From: Cryptomeria japonica
Lineage: Eukaryota; Streptophyta; Pinopsida; Cupressales; Cupressaceae
DNA length: 64,000 nt
Assembly (NCBI RefSeq): GCF_030272615.1
Contig: NC_081410.1
Location: forward strand, 113,523,933-113,587,932
Direction: 5' to 3'
Numbering within the stretch: the first letter of the stretch is position 1; every line of letters starts with the position of its first letter. The notes beneath the pieces are model-generated. The model was not told where the DNA came from. It searched no databases and worked only from the letters and a program-made list of their open reading frames with translations. Below are positions 46,841 through 58,100 of this stretch, piece by piece. Made by a program: the position numbers and the translations under genes.

Positions 46841-48620
46841 AAATACTTATTCTTCAATTGAACCATTTAGGAAGGTATTCTTTACGTCCATTTGGTGAAT
46901 TTTCCATCCTTTGGATGCTGCAATTGCAATGATTGTTCTTACTGACGTATATCAGGCAACTGGGGCAAATGTCCCTTCATAATCAATTCCTGCTTTCTGA
47001 GAGAATCCCTTGGCCACAAAGCAAGCTTTATGTTTTTCAATGCTGCCATCAAATGCATATTTGATCTTGAATAACCACTTGGATGAGACAATTGATTTGT
47101 CTTTTGGTCTAGGCACTATATCCCAAACATCATTCTTTAGTATAGATTGATATTCTTCAACCATAGCGTCTTTCCAAGCCTGTTTTGATAAAGCTTCTCT
47201 AACATTTGTTGGTTTAGAATTTGTGAGTTTGGTTAGAAGTGCAGCATAACATTTTAGAGTTATTGTTCTCTTATTTTCTTTGGAAATTTCATTTGGTTCT
47301 ACATTATTCTCTTCAATCATTTTCCTTGCCCATAGAGGTCCTTTCTTGTTATTGAGTGTTTCAATATTTTCATCAACAAGAGGTTTAGAAGCTCTTATGA
47401 TGTCCTCCCTCTCAGTGTCTGAAGGTTCAGAGTTTTCTATGATATTCTCCCTCTCAATCTCAGTTATGTGATCTTCTTCTTCTTTAGTAATGTTATCATC
47501 CTCAGGTTCTTTGAGTGTAGTGTTTTCTTCAAACTTTACATCTCTACTTATCTCAACAGATTTTTTCCCTGGAATGCAAATGTGATACCCTTTAGTATTT
47601 TCACTATATCCAATGAAGATACCTCTTTTTCTGAATGGTTCTAGTTTTGTCCTCTTTTCTTTAGGAACATGTATATATATGGGACAGCCAAATATCCTTA
47701 AATGACTTAAGTCTGGTTTGTTCCCTGTAAAAGCTTCTTCAAGAGTTATGTTTTCTAGAACTGAGTGTGGACATCTATTTTGAATGTAGACTATTGTATT
47801 TGAAGCTTCTGACCAAAATGAAGTGTGTAAGTTTTGGTCATGGATCATGGCTTTTGCTGCTTCAATTATGGTTTTGTTCTTTCTTTCTGCTACTCCATTT
47901 TGTTGTGGATTATATGGTACAGTATACTCCCTGTTAATCCCAACAGAATTACAAAAGTCTTTGAAGTTGTCAGATGTATATTCTCTCCCATTGTCAGATC
48001 TTAACACCTTAATTTTCTTCCCTGACTGGTTTTCTACTAGTGCCTTGAATTCTTTGAACTTAGGTAGTACTTCATTTGAGTCTTTGCACTTTAGTAAATA
48101 TATCCATGTTTTTCGAGAGTAGTCGTCAACAAAGATTATGTATTATAAGGATCTAGTTAGGGATGGTGTTGACATGGGACCGCATAGGTCTGAGTGAATT
48201 AGTTCTATAATAACTTTTGATTTGTGCTCGCTTGAGGGAAAAGAAACTTTCACATTCTTTCCCAAGGCACATCCTTTGCAAATGCCTGTGTGTTTAGATT
48301 TTAGTTGGGGCAGTCCTGAAGTAATCTTCTTTATGTTGGATAGAGCACTATATCTTAGGTGTCCTAATCTTTTGTGCCATAATTCATTATTATTTGAAAC
48401 TTCAAGATTTAGTGATTCCTTTTGATCACTGCATAGTTTGTATAGGCTACCATCTCTTGAACCTACTGTTATGGCATTTTTGATATTTGTATTTTTAGGC
48501 CAGAGTAGAACTTTATCTTCATTGAAGGTAACCTGATATCCTTGATCAGCTAGGCCTAAGATTGAGACTAGATTTCTTTTTATTCCAAGTACAAACAGAA
48601 CATCCTTTAATTGTAGAGAT
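46841..48620 (-). pseudogene. Copia-3 integrase and RT N-terminus
   Basis: The integrase HHCC is complete (ELWHKRLGHLRYSAL...ICKGCALGK near 48380-48260). The core shows FVDDYSRKTW and LRSDNGREYTSDNF, followed by PYNPQQNGVAERKNKT and the C-terminal FIGYSENTKGYHI. RT starts around SKQAWKDAMVEEYQSI and WLFKIKYAFDGSIEKHKA. Stops are TAA near 48143, TGA at about 46950 (CGA to TGA in PVARYTS) and TAA near 46850. Confidence 0.9.
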
Positions 48621-48940
48621 ACTCAATTTCTTAGTTTGATAGTACAGGTCCCAATTCCTTTCACAGGATATGTGGAGTTATCTCCAATAGTAACCTCTTC
48701 ACTTGAGTGCTCGTTAAGTGTTTCAAACTGATTTCTCAATCTAGTTATATGCCTTGATGCTCCACTGTCTATGATCCAAGTGTTTTTATTTGTATTTATT
48801 TTGCTTGATAGGGCTAAGAAGAAAAGTGAGTTTTCTCCTTTGACTTCGGCTAGAGTAGCTTTTGTTTTCTTCCTTTCTGGACAATTCTTGTGAGTGTGCC
48901 CATATTTGTCACATTTGTAACACTGAATTTTAGACATATC
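48621..48940 (-). pseudogene. Copia-3 nucleocapsid knuckle and protease
   Basis: A complete CCHC knuckle (CYKCDKYGHTHKNC) is followed by the protease motif TWIIDSGASRHIT and VTIGDNSTYPVKGIG. It is in the same frame as integrase, separated by a TGA near 48621. Confidence 0.9.
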
Positions 48941-49625
48941 TCTTTTTTGATGGTTTTTATTTCCTCTCTTCCGTTTGGAGAACTTTTTCTTTTTGTTGAA
49001 GGTATTTGTATTAAGTGCTTGGATTTCTCCTTATTTATTTGGCCCTAATCCTCTTGAGATTAGTCAAGATTCCTCTTGAATGCACTCATTCTTAAGTTGT
49101 TCAAATTTGGGTAAGGGGGGTGTTCTACTAATACATTGAATGTAGGATTCCCATGAAATTGGTAATCCTCTTAGGGCTATGAGAGAGATTTCTTGATCAT
49201 CTACCTCATTTCCAATAGTTTGTAATTGGTCTTTTACTTAGATATCCTTGAAAAGTATGTAGATATTGTATCATCTTTATTCATCTGTATGTTTAAAAGT
49301 TGTTGTTTCAAGGTTAACATTCTGCTCGCATTGTTAACTTCATATGTATTTTTAATGGTTTTAAATACTTCATATGCTTTAGGCAGTCTAGCTATAGATG
49401 GAAGAATATGATCTTTGATTGAGTCAATAATTATTTTCTTTGCTTTATTACTACGCCTTTTCCAGGTAGATTAGATTTCTCGGGTTCATCATTTGGCATG
49501 TCTAGATTTTGTTCTATGTAAGACTATAATTCTAGTTCTTCAAGAATGGCAATGATCTGTATCTTCCAGGAAATGAAGTTGGAGGTTCCTTCGAGTCTAT
49601 CTTCCACTCTCATATTACTTGACAT
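48941..49625 (-). pseudogene. Copia-3 gag N-terminal region
   Basis: The frame starts at the ATG at 49625: MSSNMRVEDRLEGTSNFISW, then KIQIIAILEELEL followed by TAG. After a frameshift comes IKDHILPSIARLPKAYEVFK and MLTLKQQLLNIQMNKDDTIS. Several stops and frameshifts make gag more damaged than pol. Confidence 0.85.
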
Positions 49626-49745
49626 TTTGAATATTTTCTTAGTCGGATATATCCTCTGCATATATAGCCTCTATGTCGATTTGTTATTTACTTCTGATAA
49701 ATGCTTATGAGTAATATGGCTGTCTAATTTATTTTCTTAATAACC

Positions 49746-49759
49746 TGGCTCTGATACCA
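49746..49759 (-). other. Primer binding site of Copia-3
   Basis: On the minus strand TGGTATCAGAGCCA directly follows the 5' LTR and is an exact initiator-tRNA-Met complement. Confidence 0.95.
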
Positions 49760-50055
49760 TGTTGTGAAATATGGATCAAAGAATAATGACAATGATTCTG
49801 GAAGACTGATTGTCGTGAGTTATTGATCGTCTCCATCATTGAATCAGGTTTAAATACAAGAGGAAAGGTTGCCTACTTAGGGACATGTCCATATGTGGTA
49901 GTTGCCACGTATGGACATGCCCCTATGGAGGCAACCATTCATAGCAATTAGTTTGTTTATGTTTAATTTCTGAACTATATGCTCTGTTAATATATCACTC
50001 TCCAGATAATAATTGATTTACCATCAGTTAGATTCACGAGGGCTATATCTTAACA
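49760..50055 (-). repeat. 5' LTR of Copia-3
   Basis: It has the same length and termini as the 3' LTR, and differs mainly by C/T and G/A changes. Confidence 0.95.
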
Positions 50056-50060
50056 CCTAA

Positions 50061-51690
50061 ATCATCCTATCCTCAAGCAAAGGGTCCATCAAAATAGAAT
50101 TAAGCAAGACCATGATAGGGTTAATGGATGGGTATATGGAATTCGGATTCACCCATTGGTTTCCCTTTCAATAATTAGCCACCTTGGTTCCAAATCTATC
50201 CTTGCACATAGAGATAAAGGGAGAAAAACAATCCTTTCTTGAGAGGGGGGTCTCCAACAACCAACTATCCTCCCAGAAATTGACTTTACTACCATTACCA
50301 ATAGTCCATATTTTACCTATTCCAGCAACAATTTTAGATTGAGAAACATTATTCCAAATCACAGAACCAGAAGGGGCTTCAAAGGAATTAAGAAACTTTA
50401 CAAGAGAAGTTTGAGGCTGCATGTATTTAGCTTTACAGATTGAATTCCACTCACTAGTATTTCTAGAAAATCTCCAAAAATTTTTAGCAAGAAGGGTTTT
50501 ATTAATGGTTTTAATGTTTCTCAAACCAAGGCCACCCATTTTTTTAGGTCTACAAACTTATTCCCAAGCGATCAGAGAATTCCTTTTCCTCTCCTCAACC
50601 CAGACCAAAGGAAAGTCTTTTGAATCTTCTCAATAGCATTAGCAAACTTGGTCGAGATTCTAAACAAACTTAAAGCATACACAGGTAAACTCTGGAGGGA
50701 GGATTTTAATAATTGAATCTTCCCAGCTTGACTCAGAGAGACACCTTTCTAGCCTGCTAATTTTTTATGGAATCTATCCACCAAGCTACTCCAAAACGTC
50801 TCAAGCGACTTTCTGCACAGAGGGAGACCCAAGTAGATAGAGGGGAGTAAACTAATCTGACAATCCAAAATTATAGCAATTCTCCCTTGCATGTCTTCAA
50901 GAGTGTTGAGGAAGAAGAGAGAGCTTTTCATCCAGTTTATCAGTTAACCCGAAGCTTGGCAATAGTTATTCAGAGTGGATTTTAGGTTTCTGGCTTCCTT
51001 GATAGTTGAAGAACCCAACAACACCGTTTCATCAATGAATTGTTGATGAGAGAAATCCCTCTCAGTCAATGATGGTCTAACTCCTTTCAAATGACCTTTA
51101 GAAACATATATCTACCTAGACTTTCAGCCAAAACGATGAACAAAATAGGGGATATTGAATCCCTTTGTCTAAGGCTTCTAGAAGACTTGAAGAAGGGGGT
51201 AGGAGAACCATTGACAATGACCATCAAAGAGGGAGTGGAAATTAGTTGGGAAATCAGTTAAATCACTCTCTCACCAAGACCAAAAGCTTTAAGGACTTTG
51301 AAAAGAAAATACGAGTCCATCCGATCATAAGCCTTCGATAAATCAAGTTTCATCAAGAAACCTTTTTTTTTGGAAACCTCCAGACAATGAATATTCTCAT
51401 GGACCGAGATGATGGAGTCTAGAATCTGCCTTCCAAGGATGAAACCAGTTTGTTGAGGAGAAATGATATCAACAAGAAAGGAAAGCAACCTTGATATGAG
51501 AACCTTAGATATAATCTTATAAAAGGACTTGCAAAGACTAATAGGTTTGAATAGCCCCATAGCATCACCATCCAAAATCTTGGGGATTAGGACCAAAAAA
51601 GTGGCATTGATCTCTTTCAAAATTTGCTTAGATCCAAAAAATTCTTTAACACCTTTGACAATATCCTAACTTATAATGTGCCAAAACTTA
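50061..51690 (-). pseudogene. LINE reverse transcriptase and post-RT region
   Basis: Reading the minus strand from 51690: NATFLVLIPKILDG, FKPISLCKSFYKIISKVLIS, SPQQTGFILGRQILDSI and LMKLDLSKAYDRM (motif A Asp present). The expected FADD motif near 51020 reads FIDE. Post-RT landmarks YLGLPLCRKSLE and the MGGLGLRNIKTIN segment follow, then IGNGSKVNFWEDSWL. Stops interrupt it, for example after QASG. The mutated catalytic motif shows the copy is dead. Confidence 0.88.
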
Positions 51691-51694
51691 TAAT

Positions 51695-51931
51695 TGTTAT
51701 GTTATGTTGCAACAACACTTTATTTGAGTTAAGCTAGTTTGTCGAATGCTTTCACCACTCTAAGATCTATGAATTCTTTGTCCAATTGAAAGACCAAGTA
51801 AACTTTGAATTGTGCTCTTTTTCATCTTTGTGGCCTTTGATTAAATGCCTTTGCTAGATTCATGCTTGGACAACTTGCACACATACAGTCAAATTGGCCC
51901 AACCCTTCCAGCTTGGGACACACCATCTCTA
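51695..51931 (-). repeat. 5' LTR of element A, second part
   Basis: It continues the LTR after the LINE: TGTTATGTTATG..., AGACCAAGTAAAC, CATGCTTGGA, AACTTGCACACATACA and CACCATCTCT, all matching 36028-36263. The final ~100 bases of the LTR are missing, so the junction at 51931 is a deletion or a later break. Confidence 0.8.
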
Positions 51932-52190
51932 GGTTATTTATTTTCCTCATGGTCAATTTTCATGGTCTTCACATCCTTGGCCAACTTGTTATTGAGGTCC
52001 AACAACTTGTCTACATCATTTGAGGAAGGGGTATTCATAGTGCTCTATCCAGGTGCCAAATCAATGATTCTACATTTCAGCCCCGAAATCTCCAACACGA
52101 CCCATTTGAAAAATCTACTATGTCCATCCGTCACTTCCTTCACCATTTTTCTGCATTCACCAATCTTGTAGTGATAGTTAAGATATAATA
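51932..52190 (-). pseudogene. Charged helical ORF fragment
   Basis: The minus strand reads MVKEVTDGHSRFFKWVVLEI, RIIDLAPG and then, after a stop and small shift, DVDKLLDLNNKLAKDVKTMK. It resembles the coiled-coil part of LINE-type 3' ORFs and could be the other flank of the sequence interrupted by element A at 34545. The link is positional inference. Confidence 0.3.
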
Positions 52191-52194
52191 AGGT

Positions 52195-53147
52195 TGCTAA
52201 ATTCAGAAATTTTGTTGACAGAAGTCCAAGGGGTTGAGCTTAATTAGTCTCATTGTGAAGACCCAAGTTCTAGTGCCAAAGGGAAATTTAATGTTGAATT
52301 ATAAGATGTGAATATTGGTCCTCTATAGTTGGATTCTTAATCCAAGAGAACCCCGGTCGATGAGTAATCTTGCATCAACCAAAAACATTTCCTTTCTTAT
52401 TTAGTTCTCTATGTAGTTTTAGTATTCTTACCGGTATGTACCGGTACTTTCTTGTTCTTCATAGCATATCTTGTTTGTAGTTTCCTAGCGGTTTGATGTG
52501 GTTGATTCCAGATTTTGAGTTCATTTGGGTTTTTTTCCAGTTAGTTATCCCTTCCAGTTGGCCGATTCTGGGTTCCCATGATAGTTTTGTGCTTACCGGT
52601 TGGTTTTCCTTCATTACTAGCGTGATTCATGGCGTGTGCATCCATCTTGGGTCTTGTCCAATGTTCCTTGGCATGTGGCCTACCTTCCTGCTGATCCACA
52701 TCACTTGGTTGTTATTTTCCATAATTTTTTCTTAAATCTTAGGGCCGACCTAATTATATATTTCATTTTCCTGTATTGGTGAATTTAATCTTTTGAGGCC
52801 AACCCGAATATGTTCCAGTGAGTGTAAATATGATGTTATGTAATCATTTGCAGAGGCAAAGGAAGTGGAACTAGGAATAAGGATTGAGATTCGCATGTTG
52901 TGATCTGGTTGATTCTTAGAGTCCTGGTTGGATTGTTTCTACCTTGAAGCCTACATGTAACCGGTTAATTTTTTATGTTCTTTTATGATAATCTGATGAT
53001 TATTGGATGATTGTGAAAAGTTCTATGGCTTGAATATGATCTATTTATATGAAATTGTTATGTTTTCTTACTACTTCTGTTGTGTCTCTCTTGCTGCATA
53101 AGCCGGTTGACTCTTTTGAGGGATTTTTACTGGTTATGGCTGAATCA
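52195..53147 (+). repeat. LTR of a truncated Ty3/Gypsy element
   Basis: The right end is fixed by the primer site three bases downstream. The left end is approximate. The segment is unusual in keeping many CCGGT words (52347, 52431, 52441, 52593, 52958, 53103), including the near-palindrome TACCGGTATGTACCGGTA at 52429-52446. No second LTR is present in the window. Confidence 0.6.
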
Positions 53148-53149
53148 AT

Positions 53150-53164
53150 TGGTATCAGAGCTGG
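53150..53164 (+). other. Primer binding site of the truncated Gypsy element
   Basis: TGGTATCAGAGCTGG is an exact plant initiator-tRNA-Met complement, right after the LTR-like end AATCA. Confidence 0.92.
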
Positions 53165-53337
53165 TTGTGGACCGGCTGGTGGAAGAATCATTTGCAAACA
53201 TTGAGGCATTCCTTGAGGTGGACAGATTGCCGATTGGAGGCAAGTTGTGTGGGTGTTCAATAGATTGCCGAGGGGAGGGAATTGAAACTATTAATTAGAT
53301 CATTGAGTTGAGGTAGTTTGCCAAAGTGGAAGGAGAG

Positions 53338-54236
53338 ATGCTACCGAGGAGAACAAACCTCCACAGGGTAGAATAGATGATGGAATACTTCAAGAATGAA
53401 ATGAGGAATGAAATCCAGAATGCTTTGGCTAGTTTGCGAAGAAACCCTAACTCTAAGGATGAGTATGAGGAAGGTGATGAAGAGCTTGACAAAGCTGAAG
53501 GATCGGAATATGAGAGAGAGGAAATATTCCTAAGAGTGGTGGTGCAAGAAAGTAAAGTGCATAAAGTTGAGGTTTCTAACTTTTTTGGAACGTTGAACCC
53601 GGAGGATCTGATTGATTGGATCAGAGAGTTGGAGGAATACTTTGAGTTTGAGGATGTCAAGGACCCACAAAGTGTCTGGTTGGCATAGACCAAGTTGAAA
53701 GGGCATGCTACCTTGTGGTGAAAAGAGTTGCAGAAAGACAAAGTGGAGAATGGTGAATTGAAGATCACTTGGTGGAGAAAGATGGTTGCAAGATTGAAGG
53801 CCAAGTTCATACCGAGAGACTATGAACTGGGGTTGTTCAAGAAGTTGCAGAACCTGAAATAGAGAAACATGACTATGAAGGAATATACTAAAGAATTATA
53901 CAATGTGGTGATCAGATCTAGACATAGAGAGATGGACAAAGAAAAGGTGGTGAGGTACATCAGTGGGCTTGCTTTTAACATTCAAGATGAGATGAGTATG
54001 TTGAAGTTTTCAATAGTTGAAGAAGCTTACCAATATGCTTTGAAGGCTGAGGAGAAGGTGAGAAGAAGACAAATGAATAAGGGAAAGGAAAAATTCAAGA
54101 TAAATGATAGTGTGAAGAAATCGGTTGAAGAAGAGGAGTAGAAGACACCAATGAAAGGTAGCAGAAGTATCGATAGAGAATTAATTGGCAAATGTTTCAA
54201 GAGTGGAGAAACCGGACATAGACCCTATGAATGTGT
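53338..54236 (+). pseudogene. Ty3/Gypsy gag, truncated
   Basis: One frame from ATG 53338 encodes an acidic N-terminus (RRNPNSKDEYEEGDEELDKA), then the retrotransposon gag domain (FFGTLNPEDLIDWIRELEEY, TKLKGHATLW, ITWWRKMVARLKAKFIPRDY, KEYTKELYNVVIRSR, VVRYISGLAFNIQDEM). It ends in a zinc knuckle (KCFKSGETGHRPYEC) whose second Cys is Ser. The in-frame stops are TAG at LA[Q]TK, LK[Q]RNM and two other sites, and TGA for Trp in LWW. The element is cut off at about 54236. No pol follows. Confidence 0.88.
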
Positions 54237-54372
54237 TGGCGGTACATATAAACATTTCCATTCTATATGTCGCCTTATTGAGTCAAATACCTATCTTGTC
54301 CTTTGGTCATGTTGTGTGCTTTGAATTCCCCATGTAATCCAATCTTCATTGTTTTCTTTAAGTTTCACTACG

Positions 54373-54424
54373 TTGAACTTGAACCTTGAACTTGAACCTT
54401 TTTGGTTCAAGGTTTAAAGTTCAA
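54373..54424. repeat. Hairpin repeat, copy 1
   Basis: TTGAACTTGAACCTTGAACTTGAACC is followed by a TTTTT loop and GGTTCAAGGTTTAAAGTTCAA. The arms are built from iterated TTGAAC/GTTCAA words. Confidence 0.85.
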
Positions 54425-54499
54425 TGAGTGTCGTATTAAAATTTTGTCCTCCCACACGACCTTAAGTCTTCTTTAGTTTTTTTTGGTGTTTAGTATTGG

Positions 54500-54545
54500 T
54501 TGAACCTTGGACTTGAACCTTTTAGGTTCAAGGTTCAAAGTTCAA
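54500..54545. repeat. Hairpin repeat, copy 2
   Basis: TTGAACCTTGGACTTGAACC-TTTTA-GGTTCAAGGTTCAAAGTTCAA. It has the same design as copy 1, about 125 bases away. Confidence 0.85.
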
Positions 54546-55122
54546 TATTTGTCATGTTTATGTTTTCGCATTGTGATTGTTCCTCAAGGTTCAGAGTTTG
54601 ATGTTTTGATTTCTTGGAAATCATGTGACTTTTCATGAGGTGGCGGAATGGATTTTAAGATATGATTGATGATGGCAGAGAAAGGGAATATTCTTTCTTT
54701 AATAAATTGAAATTTGTCATTTATAGCAAGTATGGCGTGGAAATCCGTATTTTTAGATATGAAGTGAATAGCTATTAAATGCATGCCTGATAGCGATCAT
54801 TTCAGAGTGATGTCACACGACTGAAGAGTAATGATGACAATTTGTGGTAATCATGGGTAAGATTTTCTCGACTTTTTTTAAATTGAGCAGTTGTCTTGTC
54901 GAGATTGTCATTTGTGAATAAGTTTCAAGAAGAGTTTTTGGAGCGGGAAGAAAATAGACTACGATAGGGGTTTTGCAGATGATAGAGGAAAGTATGTTCA
55001 ACGAATTTCCTAATTGCTACAATTTATAGAAAAAGATCTGGGTATTTTGTTTGGCTGTTTGTTTCCATTTTACCTATTTTCTTCTTTGCCTGGATTGATT
55101 GGGGAAAGATCATGAGTTAATA

Positions 55123-58100
55123 ATGAGACCTACTTTGCCTAAATTAATGAACTCTTCTTCCCCTGTAAGTTCCTTACCAGAGCTGGGTAATACTACTTTA
55201 GTTCAATTAGATCTAGATGTTTTCTTAGAAAGAGTAATGAACCCAGCCGCTGATTCTATGATGAAAGACATTGCATAAAGTGGTTTATTGGAAGCAGACG
55301 CATTTCTCATAGTTGCCCCTTGTCCTGAGTTGGTTTTAGAGTGTATGAATTACTATGATAAAGATAACAGATGCATTAGGAAAAATAATGGTGAGGTTTT
55401 GTTTTCCTTTGATAGATAGATAGTAATGGCTGCCATGGGTATCCCACATTGGGAACCCTATGAGGATTGGACTATTGGAAAGTCTTATGGAGTTTTTTTT
55501 GAGAAAAAGTTGTATTAGAGAACCGTTATTGCACAAAATTGGCTTTTGAAGTTTCAAAAGAGAGGTTCAAGGTTGCCAACACCGTTAACCCGAGAGCATT
55601 TGATTCCTGGAATCAGGGATTTGGTAATAATGTTAAGTAAGGTTAGGGGAAATTCACACTCCTTCTATTGGGAAGACTGGATGTATTTCTTCATCCAAGT
55701 CACTCTTGACAAAAATAGGTTCATTGACTAGGGAGCCATTATTGCAGAAAGGTTGCATGAGGGTTTGAGAGATTACCTTGGAATGTCAAATTTCTATATG
55801 TCTTCATATTTGTTATATATGATAGCTTGTGTGAGGGAGTGGCCTGGACTGTTCCATGCAAAATGGGTTCAAGGTATTCAAATTTATGAGTATCACCCCC
55901 ATTCGACCCAAAAAGGACATGTTGATAATTACCTTCGCTGGAATGACATTTTTGTTGGGAGGGTGACTTTTGAGTTACAAGATAACTTGCATATGAGAAT
56001 GTCTACAGAAGAGATTGAACTAATTAACATCTATGGTAGTTTCTTTACACAATTTAATCACTTCACTTACATAAGGGTTGGAGGTTTTAAAGGTGAACCC
56101 TTTAGGCTACCTAGATATGTTTCAGACTCCTGTGTTTTGATTAAAGTTTCTAGGCAATTACCCTATGTTGCAAAAGATTATGGTGAAGATTTTGGCAAAA
56201 GTGGAATTTTTCCTATCGATTTAGGCCATTATAGTTGTAGGCTTGTTTCTGATGCACTAAATCTTGAGTTAGAATTTAAGAGATTTAATTTGAAAACCTT
56301 TGTGAAAAGAGATAATTTTGACAGTAAAGGTTTTATTGCCTAGTATGTGAAAAAGATAATGCCTGATCAACATGTGCCCTAGTTGGAGGATTATTGGGAA
56401 GACTACCCAGATGAGTTTGAAGTGAGAAAAAGGAGTTGGCCCAAGTTAACTCTGAAACAGATTCTTGACATGAAATTGCAAATGCATACCTCTGGTGTCA
56501 CTATTGATAATGAAGATGTACTAGATCCAGAATTCATGAGACGGGTACAAAATGAACCCCTTCCAGAAGTTGACTAGAGTAGAAAGATGGAAGATAGCAT
56601 ATAGGCACACACTTTCAGTATAATTCACAGAATAGACAATTGGCTTAGGAGTTGCAGATTTCATCCAGTGAAGGCAACCAGTTCAAGAAACAAAAATGGA
56701 AAAAGGAAGATTGTAAGCAAAACCATTGTTTTAACTAAAATCCCTATTTCTATTGTAGGAAAGAAGTAGGCTAAGATTAAAGAAGAAAATCTTGACTCTG
56801 AAGCTACACATTCCATTGGTGGTTGAGTGACCAGGTCAAGATACAAGAAGAATTTTCAGCCACTTGCCACTCAGCTCATTCTTGATTTGGGCACCAAGGA
56901 AGTATAGGGAAATATGGTAACCCTTGTTTCTTATGCTAACAAGTTATTAACCAATTCAGATGCTACTATCTAGGATTCACAGGTGGTTGATATCCGGCCT
57001 AACGCAAACAACGCTACACTACCACCTTTAGGACAACCTTCCCCCATGCAATCTAAGGAATTAACTGTGCCTCCTAAATGGTTAAGTGATTCAATTACCA
57101 TGAAAATAAATGTGGTGCTTATTTTGGTGTCGATGGAAGATGCTGTAAGTAAATGTCTGGGAAGATCCACAAAGCCTAAGTGGCTAAAAATGGAGACAAT
57201 GATTGGTTTTGATGAAGGCACAAAACATTGGGCAACAAACATTGCCAGACCTACATCTAATAAGGATGCTACCACCACCTCAGAGGTTGATTATACTATT
57301 AAGCGAGTTGATTTGGGGGTAGGCACCAGATCAGTAAATGTGAATAATTTGGAGACTTTAACCAAAAGGATTATCTCCCACACTTGGAAGGATGAAAAGG
57401 ATAAAGCAAAGTTGAAGTAGAATTTAATGCAAATGGCTCAATACATTCATGCTCTATAGAACAGTCCACTGCCATTGTCCCAAAGCTTTGTTCCCTTTAG
57501 CTCAAAATCCCCCGATAATCAGAAGTTCTTTGATGAGGTTCAACGAAAAAAGATGATTGTAGAGATTTTCTCTGAGTCACTCACATCGATTGTGCATCAA
57601 GGAACTAATTATATATCTAATTTAGTTCAAATTTTTAAAGATGCTAATGAAGTAACCAAGGAATTAGATGCTAACTTAATCTCGTAGCATAAAGAAAAGA
57701 CTAAATGGGTGGTGTTTTCAAATCAAATGTGCGACATTTAGCGCTATGGCTTGATGAATTTGCTTGCCAAAAGACAAGGGCCAGGCTTAAATGAAGATAT
57801 AATGTTTATATGAAAAGAAAGCATAGAGTGGCATAACCAAATCATCAAACAAGGTCACAGCAAATCTTCCATTCTATGAGGTGAACTAACAACCCTGAGA
57901 ACAACCATGCAAAAGGATTTGCGCTACGAAGATGTCCAGTTGCTTAAGGAGGATAGCTAGACTTTGGAAGATACAACAAAAATTATCAATCAATTCAACA
58001 GCCACATTAAATAAATTAAAGTGGAGAAATCTGTAGCTATGGAAGATTTTACAAAGATTTCCAAAGTGGAGTCAATGCTCATAGTTTTCTAGATCACTTG

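Larger units (their letters stand above)
44994..50055 (-). mobile_element. Copia-3: complete Ty1/Copia element nested in the LINE
   Basis: A 5062-bp element has identical-length LTRs of 296 bases (44994-45289 and 49760-50055) and a perfect target duplication CCTAA (44989-44993 and 50056-50060). By hand count the LTRs differ at about 20 positions, roughly 93 percent identity. The primer site, gag, protease, integrase, RT, RNase H and polypurine tract are all in place. The pol region stays in one frame with about four stops, making this the best-preserved element in the window. Confidence 0.96.
41693..51694 (-). mobile_element. 5'-truncated L1-type LINE with an extra 3' ORF
   Basis: On the minus strand it begins inside RT (near 51690) and continues through post-RT, zf-RVT and RNase H domains. 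It then has an unusual third ORF, a ~210-base 3' region and the tail GGGTTTTGGGGCCCC...AATTAATAAAAAA. Its removal restores element A's LTR (GGTGTGTT joins TGTTATGTTATG). Copia-3 (44994-50055) is inserted between the post-RT and zf-RVT regions. Endonuclease and ORF1 are absent, as expected from incomplete reverse transcription. The target duplication is at most a few bases. Confidence 0.85.
34546..51931 (-). mobile_element. Element A: pol-less Sirevirus-like Copia element, interrupted
   Basis: This is a minus-strand element with long LTRs. The left copy (34546-36360, 1815 bases) is intact. The right copy is 40120-41692 plus 51695-51931, split by a LINE and lacking its last ~115 bases. The interior (36361-40119) has a primer site, a long Copia gag with coiled coil and repeated zinc knuckles, and three polypurine-type blocks. 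No protease, integrase, RT or RNase H is visible, so pol was deleted between about 37990 and 37930. It probably depended on related elements for movement. Confidence 0.8.
54237..55122. other. Non-coding region with paired hairpin repeats
   Basis: No ORF is supported. It holds two similar hairpin repeats (54373-54424 and 54500-54545) and a partial third near 54583, and lies immediately upstream of the long ORF at 55123. It may be the leader or LTR of the element carrying that ORF. Confidence 0.5.

Noticed and set aside
53295-53810. 171-codon minus-strand open frame
   Set aside because: It is the antisense of the Gypsy gag on the plus strand, which has clear gag motifs.
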